Positions 1 through 6,356 of a stretch of DNA of 6,526 bases are shown here, in pieces. Source of the DNA: Lachnospiraceae bacterium. GTDB lineage: Bacteria > Bacillota > Clostridia > Lachnospirales > Lachnospiraceae. Every line of letters starts with the position of its first letter. Within the stretch, counting starts at the first letter, position 1. Below the pieces are notes generated by a model, which was given only the letters and a program-made list of their open reading frames with translations, was not told the origin of the DNA and searched no databases. The DNA lies in contig JAFOIS010000110.1 in assembly GCA_017420605.1 (NCBI GenBank), positions 1-6,526 of the forward strand, written 5' to 3'. The position numbers and the translations under genes are program-made.

Positions 1-28
1 GGCATAACGCTGTGCGCCGCCCGGATCC

Positions 29-32
29 GGAG
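29..32 (+). promoter_or_regulatory. Ribosome binding site deciding the helicase start
   Basis: GGAG sits 6 nt before the ATG at 39. The alternative GTG at 12 has no purine-rich sequence at a usable distance. This favours the 815-aa form. Confidence 0.6.
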
Positions 33-38
33 AAAGAT

Positions 39-2486
39 ATGGAGTTCAGAAGAGGCGAAGAGGAAGGGATCTGTGAGATTACGGCAAGCGTCCGTGATCT
101 CGTTTCCTTTTGCCTTCGGGACGACTCGATCGACAACCGGACCGGCGCGGCGGCGGAGCAGGAGGCAATGCTCCGCGGAAGCAGGCTCCACCGGAAGCGA
201 CAATCTTCCATGGGAGCAGACTACACTGCGGAAGTACCATTGAAAAAGACTGCGGCGACCGAACATGCCCTGATCCACATCGAAGGCCGGGCCGACGGTG
301 TGATCCGGAAAGACGGCGCCGTCACGATCGACGAGATAAAAGGGGTATATAGAGAGCCCGCATCGATAAATGCTCCGGAGACCGTACACCGCGCGCAGGC
401 GCTTCTCTATGCCGTTATACTTGCGGAAGAGGAAGATCTTCCCGAGATCGGCGTGCAGATAACCTATATCCATATGGACACGGAAGAGATAAAAGTCTTT
501 CCGGAAGTTCTGACCCGTTCGGAACTTACCCGATGGTTTTCCGCTCTTCTCGATATTATGGAGCGCTACGCCGCCTTTTACACCGGATGGTCGAAAGTCC
601 GTGATGATTCGATCGCGTCGCTTTCTTTTCCCTTCCCTTACAGAGACGGACAGAAGAGACTTATCGGCGGCGTGTATCAGACGATCACGTCTGCAAAGAA
701 TCTTTTTCTCATGGCGCCGACCGGCGTCGGAAAGACGCTTGCCGTCCTGTATCCGGCCGTGCAGGCGGTAGGACGCCGTCTCGCCGAAAAGATATTCTAT
801 CTTACCGCAAGAGGCGCAGCACAGTCCGCTCCGCAGGATGCGCTCGGACATCTCCGGAGAGCGGGGGCGCGCATCAAATCGCTTCAGATCACGGCAAAAG
901 AAAAGGCCTGCTTTATGGCAAAGCCGTCCTGCAATCCGGACGACTGTCCCTATGCCGATCATTATTTCGGACGTGTCCGCGACGTCGTACTGAACATGAT
1001 CGGGGATTCTGACGTATTCGACCGTGAAACGATCCTCCGCGCCGCGAAAGACGCACGGCTGTGTCCTTATGAACTTTCTCTCGACCTTTCTTACTGGGCG
1101 GACGTGATCATCTGCGACTATAATTACGTCTTCGACCCTGACGCATATCTTCGGCGTTTCTTTTCCGATGCTGCGGAGAAGAAATATATCCTGCTTGTCG
1201 ACGAGGCGCATAATCTCGTCGACCGGGGACGCGCGATGTACAGCGCCGATCTTGTGAAAGAAGACGTCCTTGCCGTACGCAGGCTCGTCAAGGAGAAAGA
1301 CGCGCGCCTTTACCGGGAACTTTCAAAAATCAACAGTATTCTTCTGGCTATGAAAAAAGAAGATACAGGAGAAGAACGTGACGGAGACGAGGGCGGAGAA
1401 GACCGGGACAAACGATCCGGAAAGGGCGGCGTATCGGTACGGAAAGACGACGGCGGCATTGCGGACGCTGCGGTCCGTGCCATGCACGAAATGGAACGTC
1501 TCTTTGATGAATCGCATGATTCCGTGCTCAAGGAAGATCTTCTCGATATGTATTTCGCGCTGCGCTCTTATACGAACGTATATGACGCGCTGGATGAGCA
1601 TTATGCGATCTATACGGAAATGACGCCGGACGAAAACTTCCGCATCAGACTCTTCTGTACGGATCCTTCCGAAATGCTGCGCGCACACCGCGGGGCCGCA
1701 CGGAGCTCTGTATTCTTTTCCGCAACGCTTCTGCCGGTGGAGTTTTACAAACAGATGCTCGGCGCCGGTCCGGAGGATCCGGCGGTATACGCGCCGTCCT
1801 CTTTTCCACCGGAAAACCGCAAGGTCATAGTGATCCGGGACGTCAGCGCGAAATACACAAGGCGCACAAAGGAAGAGTTCCGGCGTATCGCAGCCCTCAT
1901 CGCCGGTACGGTACGCGCGAGAAAAGGCAATTATATCGCTTTCTTTCCTTCCTACAAAATGATGGAGGATGTGTTTTCGGTCTATCGAAGCGAGTATGAT
2001 ACGCCGTCGGCAGCCTGGGTCGTACAGTCGCGGATAATGGGAGAGGAGGACCGGGAGATCTTTCTGGAGAACTTCGCAGATGCCGCGCCGGACGTATCGA
2101 TGCTGGGATTCTGCGTTATGGGAGGTATCTTTTCCGAAGGCATCGACCTTACAGGAGAGAGGCTGATCGGGGCGATCATTGTCGGCACGGGACTGCCGCA
2201 GGTCTCATCCGAATGCGAGATCATCCGTGCAAACTTCGCGGAACGGGAGATGCCGGGATTTGATTATGCGTACCGTTATCCCGGTATGAACAAAGTTCTG
2301 CAGGCCGGCGGGCGGGTGATCCGGACGCCGGAAGACCGCGGTGTTATCGTGCTGGCTGACGGAAGGTTCCTGGAAAGGAACTACGCCGGTCTTTTCCCGA
2401 GAGAATGGAACATACGTGAGGTGTGTCGGGCGGAAGAAGCCGAAACGGCACTCAGGCATTTCTGGGAAGATGAGGACAGGCAATAA
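39..2486 (+). CDS. RecB-family nuclease fused to XPD/DinG-type Fe-S DNA helicase
   Basis: Predicted ATP-dependent DNA helicase with its own nuclease, probably acting on DNA repair or recombination intermediates in the cytoplasm. From the ATG at 39 it is 815 aa. The N-terminal part (about residues 15-190) shows the RecB/Cas4-type PD-(D/E)XK set: H51 in GSRLH, D86 in GRADG, E99 and K101 in DEIKG, and Q120/Y124 in QALLY. The helicase part follows: Walker A APTGVGKT (226-233), four cysteines (291, 298, 303, 342) placed as in the 4Fe-4S domain of XPD/DinG, DEAH box (388-391), SAT motif (561-563), and motif VI QAGGRVIR (755-762). An acidic, low-complexity stretch at about 441-464 looks like a linker or insertion. 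The start at 39 is preferred over the in-frame GTG at 12 because GGAG lies 6 nt upstream of it and the first conserved block (SVRDLVSF) follows soon after. The frame is open to the window edge, so a longer form cannot be excluded. Strand polarity of unwinding (5'-3' in XPD relatives) is family knowledge. Convergent with the permease gene. Confidence 0.93.
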   Translation: MEFRRGEEEGICEITASVRDLVSFCLRDDSIDNRTGAAAEQEAMLRGSRLHRKRQSSMGADYTAEVPLKKTAATEHALIHIEGRADGVIRKDGAVTIDEIKGVYREPASINAPETVHRAQALLYAVILAEEEDLPEIGVQITYIHMDTEEIKVFPEVLTRSELTRWFSALLDIMERYAAFYTGWSKVRDDSIASLSFPFPYRDGQKRLIGGVYQTITSAKNLFLMAPTGVGKTLAVLYPAVQAVGRRLAEKIFYLTARGAAQSAPQDALGHLRRAGARIKSLQITAKEKACFMAKPSCNPDDCPYADHYFGRVRDVVLNMIGDSDVFDRETILRAAKDARLCPYELSLDLSYWADVIICDYNYVFDPDAYLRRFFSDAAEKKYILLVDEAHNLVDRGRAMYSADLVKEDVLAVRRLVKEKDARLYRELSKINSILLAMKKEDTGEERDGDEGGEDRDKRSGKGGVSVRKDDGGIADAAVRAMHEMERLFDESHDSVLKEDLLDMYFALRSYTNVYDALDEHYAIYTEMTPDENFRIRLFCTDPSEMLRAHRGAARSSVFFSATLLPVEFYKQMLGAGPEDPAVYAPSSFPPENRKVIVIRDVSAKYTRRTKEEFRRIAALIAGTVRARKGNYIAFFPSYKMMEDVFSVYRSEYDTPSAAWVVQSRIMGEEDREIFLENFADAAPDVSMLGFCVMGGIFSEGIDLTGERLIGAIIVGTGLPQVSSECEIIRANFAEREMPGFDYAYRYPGMNKVLQAGGRVIRTPEDRGVIVLADGRFLERNYAGLFPREWNIREVCRAEEAETALRHFWEDEDRQ

Positions 2487-2495
2487 GAAGATCTC

Positions 2496-2540
2496 AATAA
2501 AAAACAGGCACAGCCCGGAAGGCTGTGCCTGCTGCTTTTA
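2496..2540. terminator. Bidirectional intrinsic terminator between convergent genes
   Basis: A perfect 11-bp stem (CAGGCACAGCC at 2505-2515 with GGCTGTGCCTG at 2521-2531) closes a 5-nt loop. On the minus strand it is followed by six T residues and ATT (complement of 2496-2504), a strong terminator for the permease gene. On the plus strand CTGCTTTTA follows, a weaker U tract that would serve the helicase gene, which ends 18 nt before the stem. Confidence 0.9.
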
Positions 2541-2552
2541 TGAATCTGATCC

Positions 2553-4007
2553 TTATGCCGCAAGGAAGAACTTGATCAGGAACAGTGCCGACATGATGTA
2601 GGTCACGACGGAGACCTTCTTTGCATTGCCGGAGAAGACATTGATGACCGTATAAGCGATGAGGCCGATGCCGATGGCGTGGCCGATCGAACCGGAGATC
2701 GGCATGGCGAGCAGCATGAGCGTTACCGGAACAAGCTGGTCGATCTCGGCGAAGTTCACCTTGGTCAGGCCCTGAAGCATCAGGACGCCGACGTAGATCA
2801 GCGCCGCGGAAGTTGCAGCGGCCGGAATGATCGCGGCGATCGGGGAGATGAACATGCAGGCCAGGAAGATGATGCCGGTGGTCAGCGCCGTAAGGCCGGT
2901 GCGGCCGCCCGCTTCCACGCCGGACGCGGATTCGATGAAGGTCGTGACGGTGGAAGTACCGGTGCAGGCGCCGGCGACGGTACCGACGGCGTCGGCAAGG
3001 AGCGCTTCCTTCATCTTCGGCATATTGCCGTTCTCATCGAGCATACCGGCACGGCTGGCCGTTCCGACGAGCGTTCCGATCGTATCGAACATATCGATGA
3101 TACAGAAGGTCAGGACCAGCGTAATGACGGTGAACCAGCCGATCTGCGCGAAGCCGGCGAAGTTGAACTTGAAGAGCGTCGTTTCAGCCATATCCTTGAC
3201 GGGCGGGATCCAGCTGGCGGTCGCAAGAGATGCAAACGGATTCTGGCCAAGGAAGATCGCGGAACCTGCCCAATGGATCACGGAGGCGATCAGCATGCCG
3301 AGAAGCACGGCGCCCTTGACGCCTTTCTTGGCGAGGATCACGATCGCGAAGAAACCGATGAACGCAGTCGCGACAGCAAGGACCATCGGAGCATAGCCGC
3401 TGCCCATTGCGGTTTTCGCGCTGCCTGCGGTCAGCGCGCCGAAGAAGTCGCGCATCATGTAGAACGGGCCGCCGGTCTCACTGTAGATGCCGTCGTTGGA
3501 GCCAAGACCGATATTCATGAGCATCAGACCGATAGCCGGCGCAATACCCATCCGGACGCCGAGCGGAATGGCTTCGACGATTTTCTCACGGATGTTGAAG
3601 GCGGAAAGAATAATGAAGACGATACCTTCGATCAGGATGATGATGAGGGCTGACTGATAACTTTCGACGTAGCTCATGCCGGTCATGGCGACGACGTTCG
3701 CAACGACGACGGCGAAGAAGCTGTTAAGGCCCATGCCGGGTGCCATGGCGAACGGCTTATTCGCGGCGAAGGCCATGAAGAACATACCGATCGCGGAAGC
3801 AATGCAGGTAGCCATGAAAATGCCGTTCCAGAGCGGGCTGCCTACGTCAAAACCGGTCAGAAGGTTCGGGTTCAGGGCGATGATGTAGGCCATCGTCATG
3901 AAAGTGGTAAGACCGGCCATGATCTCCGTGCGGACATTCGTGCCGTTTTTGGACAGCTTAAAGACCTTCTCGAGTCCGCTGTCCGGTGCTGCTTGTTTTG
4001 TACTCAT
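2553..4007 (-). CDS. NCS2-family purine permease, AzgA/PbuG type
   Basis: A 484-aa polytopic inner-membrane transporter of the AzgA branch of the NCS2 (nucleobase-cation symporter 2) family. Characterised relatives take up hypoxanthine, guanine or adenine with protons; which base this one prefers cannot be read from the sequence. It begins with a hydrophilic stretch, then TEIMAGLTTFMTMAYIIALNP (first membrane segment, about 27-47). APGMGLNSFFA (89-99) is the conserved TM3 block, DMFDTIGTLVG (305-315) the TM8 block with its acidic residues, and GTSTVTTFIESASGVEAGGR (350-369) the TM10 substrate-site block. The remainder is a series of hydrophobic segments ending in IKFFLAA. Length is in the family's usual range and nothing appears truncated. 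The start is fixed by AGGAGGAGGA just upstream. It is transcribed divergently from the HerA-like ATPase gene and ends at the shared terminator. No purine riboswitch is visible in its leader. The family call is firm, the substrate is not. Confidence 0.95.
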   Translation of the reverse strand: MSTKQAAPDSGLEKVFKLSKNGTNVRTEIMAGLTTFMTMAYIIALNPNLLTGFDVGSPLWNGIFMATCIASAIGMFFMAFAANKPFAMAPGMGLNSFFAVVVANVVAMTGMSYVESYQSALIIILIEGIVFIILSAFNIREKIVEAIPLGVRMGIAPAIGLMLMNIGLGSNDGIYSETGGPFYMMRDFFGALTAGSAKTAMGSGYAPMVLAVATAFIGFFAIVILAKKGVKGAVLLGMLIASVIHWAGSAIFLGQNPFASLATASWIPPVKDMAETTLFKFNFAGFAQIGWFTVITLVLTFCIIDMFDTIGTLVGTASRAGMLDENGNMPKMKEALLADAVGTVAGACTGTSTVTTFIESASGVEAGGRTGLTALTTGIIFLACMFISPIAAIIPAAATSAALIYVGVLMLQGLTKVNFAEIDQLVPVTLMLLAMPISGSIGHAIGIGLIAYTVINVFSGNAKKVSVVTYIMSALFLIKFFLAA

Positions 4008-4010
4008 GGA

Positions 4011-4020
4011 TCCTCCTCCT
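4011..4020 (-). promoter_or_regulatory. Strong ribosome binding site of the permease gene
   Basis: Read on the minus strand, AGGAGGAGGA stands 3 nt before the ATG at 4007. Its first AGGAGG has a 7-nt spacer, close to ideal, suggesting efficient translation. Confidence 0.85.
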
Positions 4021-4101
4021 GTATATTATGAAGAAAATGAGAAACAAAAGAATGTTGACAGTGCTGTGCGTATTTCTAAAAAATTTATAAATACAGAAGT
4101 C

Positions 4102-4130
4102 ATACTATCAAATCGACATACAATTGTCAA
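4102..4130 (-). promoter_or_regulatory. Sigma-A-type promoter for the permease gene
   Basis: On the minus strand there is a perfect -35 TTGACA (4125-4130), a 17-bp spacer, and -10 TAGTAT (4102-4107, 4 of 6 consensus). Transcription would start near 4095, leaving a leader of about 88 nt. The leader is AT-rich and shows no conserved purine-riboswitch core. Confidence 0.7.
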
Positions 4131-4142
4131 TGAAACTAAAAT
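4113..4142 (+). promoter_or_regulatory. Probable promoter for the HerA-like ATPase gene
   Basis: On the plus strand TCGACA (4113-4118, 5 of 6 to TTGACA) is followed after 18 bp by TAAAAT (4137-4142, 5 of 6 to TATAAT). A start near 4149 would give a leader of roughly 147 nt. It overlaps the divergent permease promoter, so the two polymerase sites should compete. Confidence 0.5.
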
Positions 4143-4160
4143 ACAAAGATGTAGTTTTTT

Positions 4161-4175
4161 TGTTGTAATTCAACA
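4161..4175. promoter_or_regulatory. Operator-like palindrome
   Basis: TGTTG-TAATT-CAACA is a perfect inverted repeat with 5-bp arms around an AT-rich 5-bp centre. It lies just downstream of the predicted ATPase-gene start site and about 30 bp upstream of the permease -35 box, a typical repressor position. I cannot assign a regulator. Confidence 0.35.
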
Positions 4176-4201
4176 CAACATTTAGTAAAATTGCAGATGA
4201 A

Positions 4202-4221
4202 CGGAACAGGAAAAGGTTCCG
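4202..4221 (+). other. Small hairpin in the ATPase-gene leader
   Basis: CGGAAC (4202-4207) pairs with GTTCCG (4216-4221) over an 8-nt purine-rich loop. No U tract follows, so it is not a terminator. It is the first of several pairable segments in this leader. Confidence 0.35.
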
Positions 4222-4262
4222 CTGTTACAGTGCGCAATGGTGTGCGGGGACGGTATGAAAGA

Positions 4263-4295
4263 AGTGCTCCGCGAAGATCCAAAGGGAGGAGCATT
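4263..4295 (+). promoter_or_regulatory. Hairpin overlapping the ribosome binding site of the ATPase gene
   Basis: AGTGCTCC (4263-4270) can pair with GGAGCATT (4288-4295), 8 bp with one G-U, over a 17-nt loop. The 3' arm takes in the last two G of the Shine-Dalgarno GGGAGG (4284-4289) and runs up to the ATG at 4296. The site itself is strong (GGAGG, 6-nt spacer) and fixes the start. The hairpin could limit access to it. Confidence 0.45.
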
Positions 4296-5960
4296 ATGTA
4301 TAAAGACGGACTGATCTGGGCAGCAAAAAACGCGGAGGGTGAGAACTTCTCCATTCTTCCGAAAATGGCGAACCGCCACGGCCTGATCGCAGGCGCGACG
4401 GGCACCGGCAAAACGATCTCGCTGAAAGTCCTGGCGGAATCCTTTTCCGACGCGGGCGTACCCGTTTTCCTCGCGGACGTGAAGGGAGATCTTGCCGGCA
4501 TGATCGCGCCCGGCGTACACTCCGAGGATATGCAGAAGCGCTTTGTGAAGTTCGGTCTGGAAGAGGCGGGCTTCCGGTATCAGTCCTATCCGGCGACGTT
4601 CTGGGATATTTACGGAAAGAAGGGCATCCAGCTGCGCACCACGATCACGGAAATGGGTCCGCTGCTCCTTTCCCGTATCCTCGACCTCAACGATCTGCAG
4701 ACGGATATCCTGACGATCGTATTCAAGATCGCCGACGATCAGGACCTTCTTCTCATCGATACGAAGGATCTGAAATCCATGCTCAACTACGTCGATGAGA
4801 ACAAAAACGCTTTCCAGGCGGAATACGGCCGCATCACCGCCGCTTCGATCGGTGCGATCATGCGTTCGCTCATTGCGCTCGAACTTGCGGGCGGCGACGT
4901 TTTCTTCGGAGAACCGGCGCTTTCGATCCACGATTTCATGACGGTCGGTGCCGGCGGCAAGGGCATGATCAACATTCTTGACAGCGAGACACTGATCAAC
5001 AACGGGAAACTCTACTCCACGTTCCTTCTCTGGATGATCTCCGAGCTTTTCGAGACCCTTCCGGAAGTCGGCGATCTGCCGCTGCCGAAGATGGTATTCT
5101 TCTTCGACGAAGCGCACCTGCTTTTCAACGGCGCATCGAAAACGCTGCTCGACAAGATCGAACAGGTCGTGAAGCTCGTCCGCTCCAAGGGCGTCGGCAT
5201 TTATTTCGTAACGCAGAATCCGCGCGATATCCCGGACGGCGTGCTCGCCCAGCTCGGCAACAAGATCCAGCACGGGCTGCGTGCCTATACGCCCTCTGAA
5301 CAGAAGAATATCAAGGCCGCCGCGGATTCTTTCCGCGCAAATCCGGAATTCAACACGATCGAAGCCATTTCGTCTCTCGGGACCGGCGAGGCGGTCATTT
5401 CCTTCCTTGATGAAAAAGGCACGCCCGGCATGGCGCAGAAGGTCGCGATCCTTCCGCCGCAGAGCCGCATGGGCTCCATCACGGACGAAGAGAGGGACAT
5501 GGCCATCAAGTCTGCGCTCCTTTTCGGGAAATATGCCGTTGCCCATGATCCGGAGTCCGCGTATGAGTTCCTGCAGCGCCGCGGCATAGAAATGGAAGAA
5601 GCCGCCGCAAAGGCAGCCGAGGAAGCCGCCGCCGCGAAACAGGCGGAGCTGGAAGCGAAGGAAGCGGCCAAACAGGCGGAAAAGGAAGCAAAGGAAGCCG
5701 CGAAGCAGGCGGAACGCGAAGAAAAGGAAGCGCAGAAGGCTGCTGAAAAAGCCGCAAGAGAAGAGCAGAAGGAAAAGGAAAAGCGCGCGAACGCGGCGAA
5801 GAAAGCCGCCAAGCAGGTCGGATCGTCGGTGGCCGGAACGGTCGGCCGCGAAGTCGGCAAAACCGTCGGCGGAACATTCGGCAAATTCGGCAAGACGCTC
5901 GGCGGAAATCTCGGCGCGTCACTCGGCCGCGGACTCCTTTCCACACTTTTTAAAGGCTGA
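4296..5960 (+). CDS. HerA-like P-loop ATPase, DUF853 (YjgR-type) family
   Basis: A 554-aa P-loop ATPase of the DUF853 group in the HerA/FtsK superfamily, the family of Escherichia coli YjgR. The opening LPKMANRHGLIAGATGTGKT carries Walker A (GATGTGKT, 33-40), followed by the family block FLADVKGDLAG (58-68). Walker B is MVFFFDEAHLL (266-276, D271/E272), followed by the conserved YFVTQNPRDIP block (303-313) with a likely sensor Q307. After about residue 432 come alanine/lysine/glutamate-rich hendecad repeats to about 507, then a glycine-rich tail (about 508-554) with spaced VG, GG and FG steps. HerA relatives form hexameric rings that translocate DNA, but the function of DUF853 proteins is not settled to my knowledge. 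The start at 4296 is chosen for its GGAGG site and because homology begins there; the TTG at 4191 and ATG at 4197 lack such a site. The gene is divergent from the permease gene and ends before its own terminator. No NurA-type nuclease lies next to it, so a HerA-NurA pair is not supported. Confidence 0.93.
   Translation: MYKDGLIWAAKNAEGENFSILPKMANRHGLIAGATGTGKTISLKVLAESFSDAGVPVFLADVKGDLAGMIAPGVHSEDMQKRFVKFGLEEAGFRYQSYPATFWDIYGKKGIQLRTTITEMGPLLLSRILDLNDLQTDILTIVFKIADDQDLLLIDTKDLKSMLNYVDENKNAFQAEYGRITAASIGAIMRSLIALELAGGDVFFGEPALSIHDFMTVGAGGKGMINILDSETLINNGKLYSTFLLWMISELFETLPEVGDLPLPKMVFFFDEAHLLFNGASKTLLDKIEQVVKLVRSKGVGIYFVTQNPRDIPDGVLAQLGNKIQHGLRAYTPSEQKNIKAAADSFRANPEFNTIEAISSLGTGEAVISFLDEKGTPGMAQKVAILPPQSRMGSITDEERDMAIKSALLFGKYAVAHDPESAYEFLQRRGIEMEEAAAKAAEEAAAAKQAELEAKEAAKQAEKEAKEAAKQAEREEKEAQKAAEKAAREEQKEKEKRANAAKKAAKQVGSSVAGTVGREVGKTVGGTFGKFGKTLGGNLGASLGRGLLSTLFKG
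5619..5783 (+). repeat. Five degenerate 33-bp repeats encoding an 11-residue helix repeat
   Basis: Residues 442-496 of the ATPase split into consecutive 11-mers: EEAAAAKQAEL, EAKEAAKQAEK, EAKEAAKQAER, EEKEAQKAAEK, AAREEQKEKEK. The second and third differ only in the last residue. An 11-residue period suggests a nearly straight coiled coil or a single stable helix. Confidence 0.75.
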
Positions 5961-5975
5961 TCGGTCATAAAAGAC

Positions 5976-6005
5976 GGCGGGATCTGATAAGGATCCCGCC
6001 TTTTT
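5976..6005 (+). terminator. Intrinsic terminator of the ATPase gene
   Basis: GGCGGGATC (5976-5984) pairs perfectly with GATCCCGCC (5992-6000) over a 7-nt loop, followed by TTTTT (6001-6005). It begins 15 nt after the stop codon. Read on the minus strand the same stem is followed by GTCTTTTATG, so it could also stop transcription coming from the right. Confidence 0.9.
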
Positions 6006-6010
6006 GAAGC

Positions 6011-6177
6011 ATAAGGGAAGGAGAGGGCGTCGTTCACAATTTGTCTATAATTAATTCAATAAAGGTTTACTTGACGGGCAAATTCTGAACATAACTCTCC
6101 CCTATACTGAAGATGTCAAGAGGACAGCAAGACTTTTTCTTTTTCATAGCCGCACAGGCGGCAACTCCTTCCCTTAT
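6011..6177. ncRNA. Candidate structured RNA bounded by a 13-bp inverted repeat
   Basis: ATAAGGGAAGGAG (6011-6023) is perfectly complementary to CTCCTTCCCTTAT (6165-6177), with 141 nt between. Inside, nested in order, GTCT (6043-6046) can pair with AGAC (6130-6133), CTTGAC (6070-6075) with GTCAAG (6115-6120), and TTC with GAA further in. A small hairpin GCCGC-ACAG-GCGGC (6149-6162) sits on the 3' side just inside the closing stem. A long hairpin with an open middle and a small 3'-side hairpin is the general layout of 6S RNA; that identity is an inference. A terminator-like hairpin follows on each side, so strand is unresolved. No convincing promoter precedes it on the plus strand. It could instead be a remnant of a small inverted-repeat element, though I see no target duplication. 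Confidence 0.35.
6067..6147 (-). CDS. Possible 26-aa peptide, unrecognised
   Basis: A short minus-strand frame encodes a peptide starting MKKKKSCCPLDIF and ending QNLPVK, with a basic start, adjacent cysteines and no membrane segment. An AAGGAG (complement of 6165-6170) lies upstream but 17 nt from the ATG, too far for normal initiation. A 5-bp hairpin (6149-6162) fills most of that gap and could in principle bring the two together. It lies inside the inverted-repeat region, where RNA structure is the competing explanation. I do not recognise the peptide, and a chance frame is the more likely reading. Confidence 0.17.
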   Translation of the reverse strand: MKKKKSCCPLDIFSIGESYVQNLPVK

Positions 6178-6181
6178 AAAT

Positions 6182-6216
6182 AAGGCGGCACCGAAAGGTG
6201 CCGTCTTGTTTGTCTT
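6182..6216 (+). terminator. Terminator-like hairpin
   Basis: AAGGCGGCACC (6182-6192) pairs with GGTGCCGTCTT (6197-6207), 11 bp with one G-U, around a GAAA tetraloop, followed by GTTTGTCTT. It would end a plus-strand transcript through 6011-6177. On the minus strand TTATTTATAA follows the stem, so some activity in that direction is possible. Confidence 0.65.
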
Positions 6217-6248
6217 ATAATCAATTTCAAAAAACGTTCTGCAAAATA

Positions 6249-6278
6249 TATACAAATAATGCATCTTTAGTGTATAAT
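6249..6278 (+). promoter_or_regulatory. Probable promoter for the gene at the right edge
   Basis: A perfect -10 TATAAT (6273-6278) is preceded after 18 bp by TATACA (6249-6254, 4 of 6 to TTGACA) in AT-rich DNA. Transcription would start near 6285, leaving about 72 nt of leader. The leader holds a weak AAGC/GCTT hairpin and a run of eight T (6304-6311). Confidence 0.5.
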
Positions 6279-6356
6279 TACCCGGTAAGCCATGATTGCT
6301 TCGTTTTTTTTGGGCAAGTTGACTCAGAAATACGGCTTTTCTCAGAGAACGGGGCG

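Noticed and set aside
2679..3653. 324-codon plus-strand open frame opposite the permease gene
   Set aside because: Low-complexity Asp/Arg/Gly/His-rich translation without a recognisable domain. It is the reverse shadow of the membrane-protein codons.
4055..4060. Plus-strand TTGACA as a second -35 box
   Set aside because: The hexamer 16-18 bp downstream is only an A-run, with no acceptable -10.
4008..4095. Guanine/adenine riboswitch in the permease leader
   Set aside because: Searched because purine permeases often carry one. The leader is AT-rich with no three-way-junction helices or conserved core elements.
4182..5546. 454-codon minus-strand open frame opposite the ATPase gene
   Set aside because: Its composition (Arg, Asp, His, Glu-rich) is that of an antisense shadow of a GC-rich gene. 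The plus-strand frame has clear family motifs.
39..5960. A defence island or HerA-NurA system made of the helicase-nuclease and the HerA-like ATPase
   Set aside because: The genes are separate transcription units split by an opposite-strand permease gene, and no NurA, Sir2 or other partner is adjacent.
5285..6037. 250-codon minus-strand frame rich in Ala, Ser and Phe
   Set aside because: It mirrors the Ala/Lys/Glu repeat codons of the ATPase and reads through that gene's terminator.
6011..6177. Insertion sequence or complete MITE
   Set aside because: There is no transposase and no matching direct duplication at the outer ends (GC on the left, AA on the right). It is kept only as an alternative to the RNA reading.
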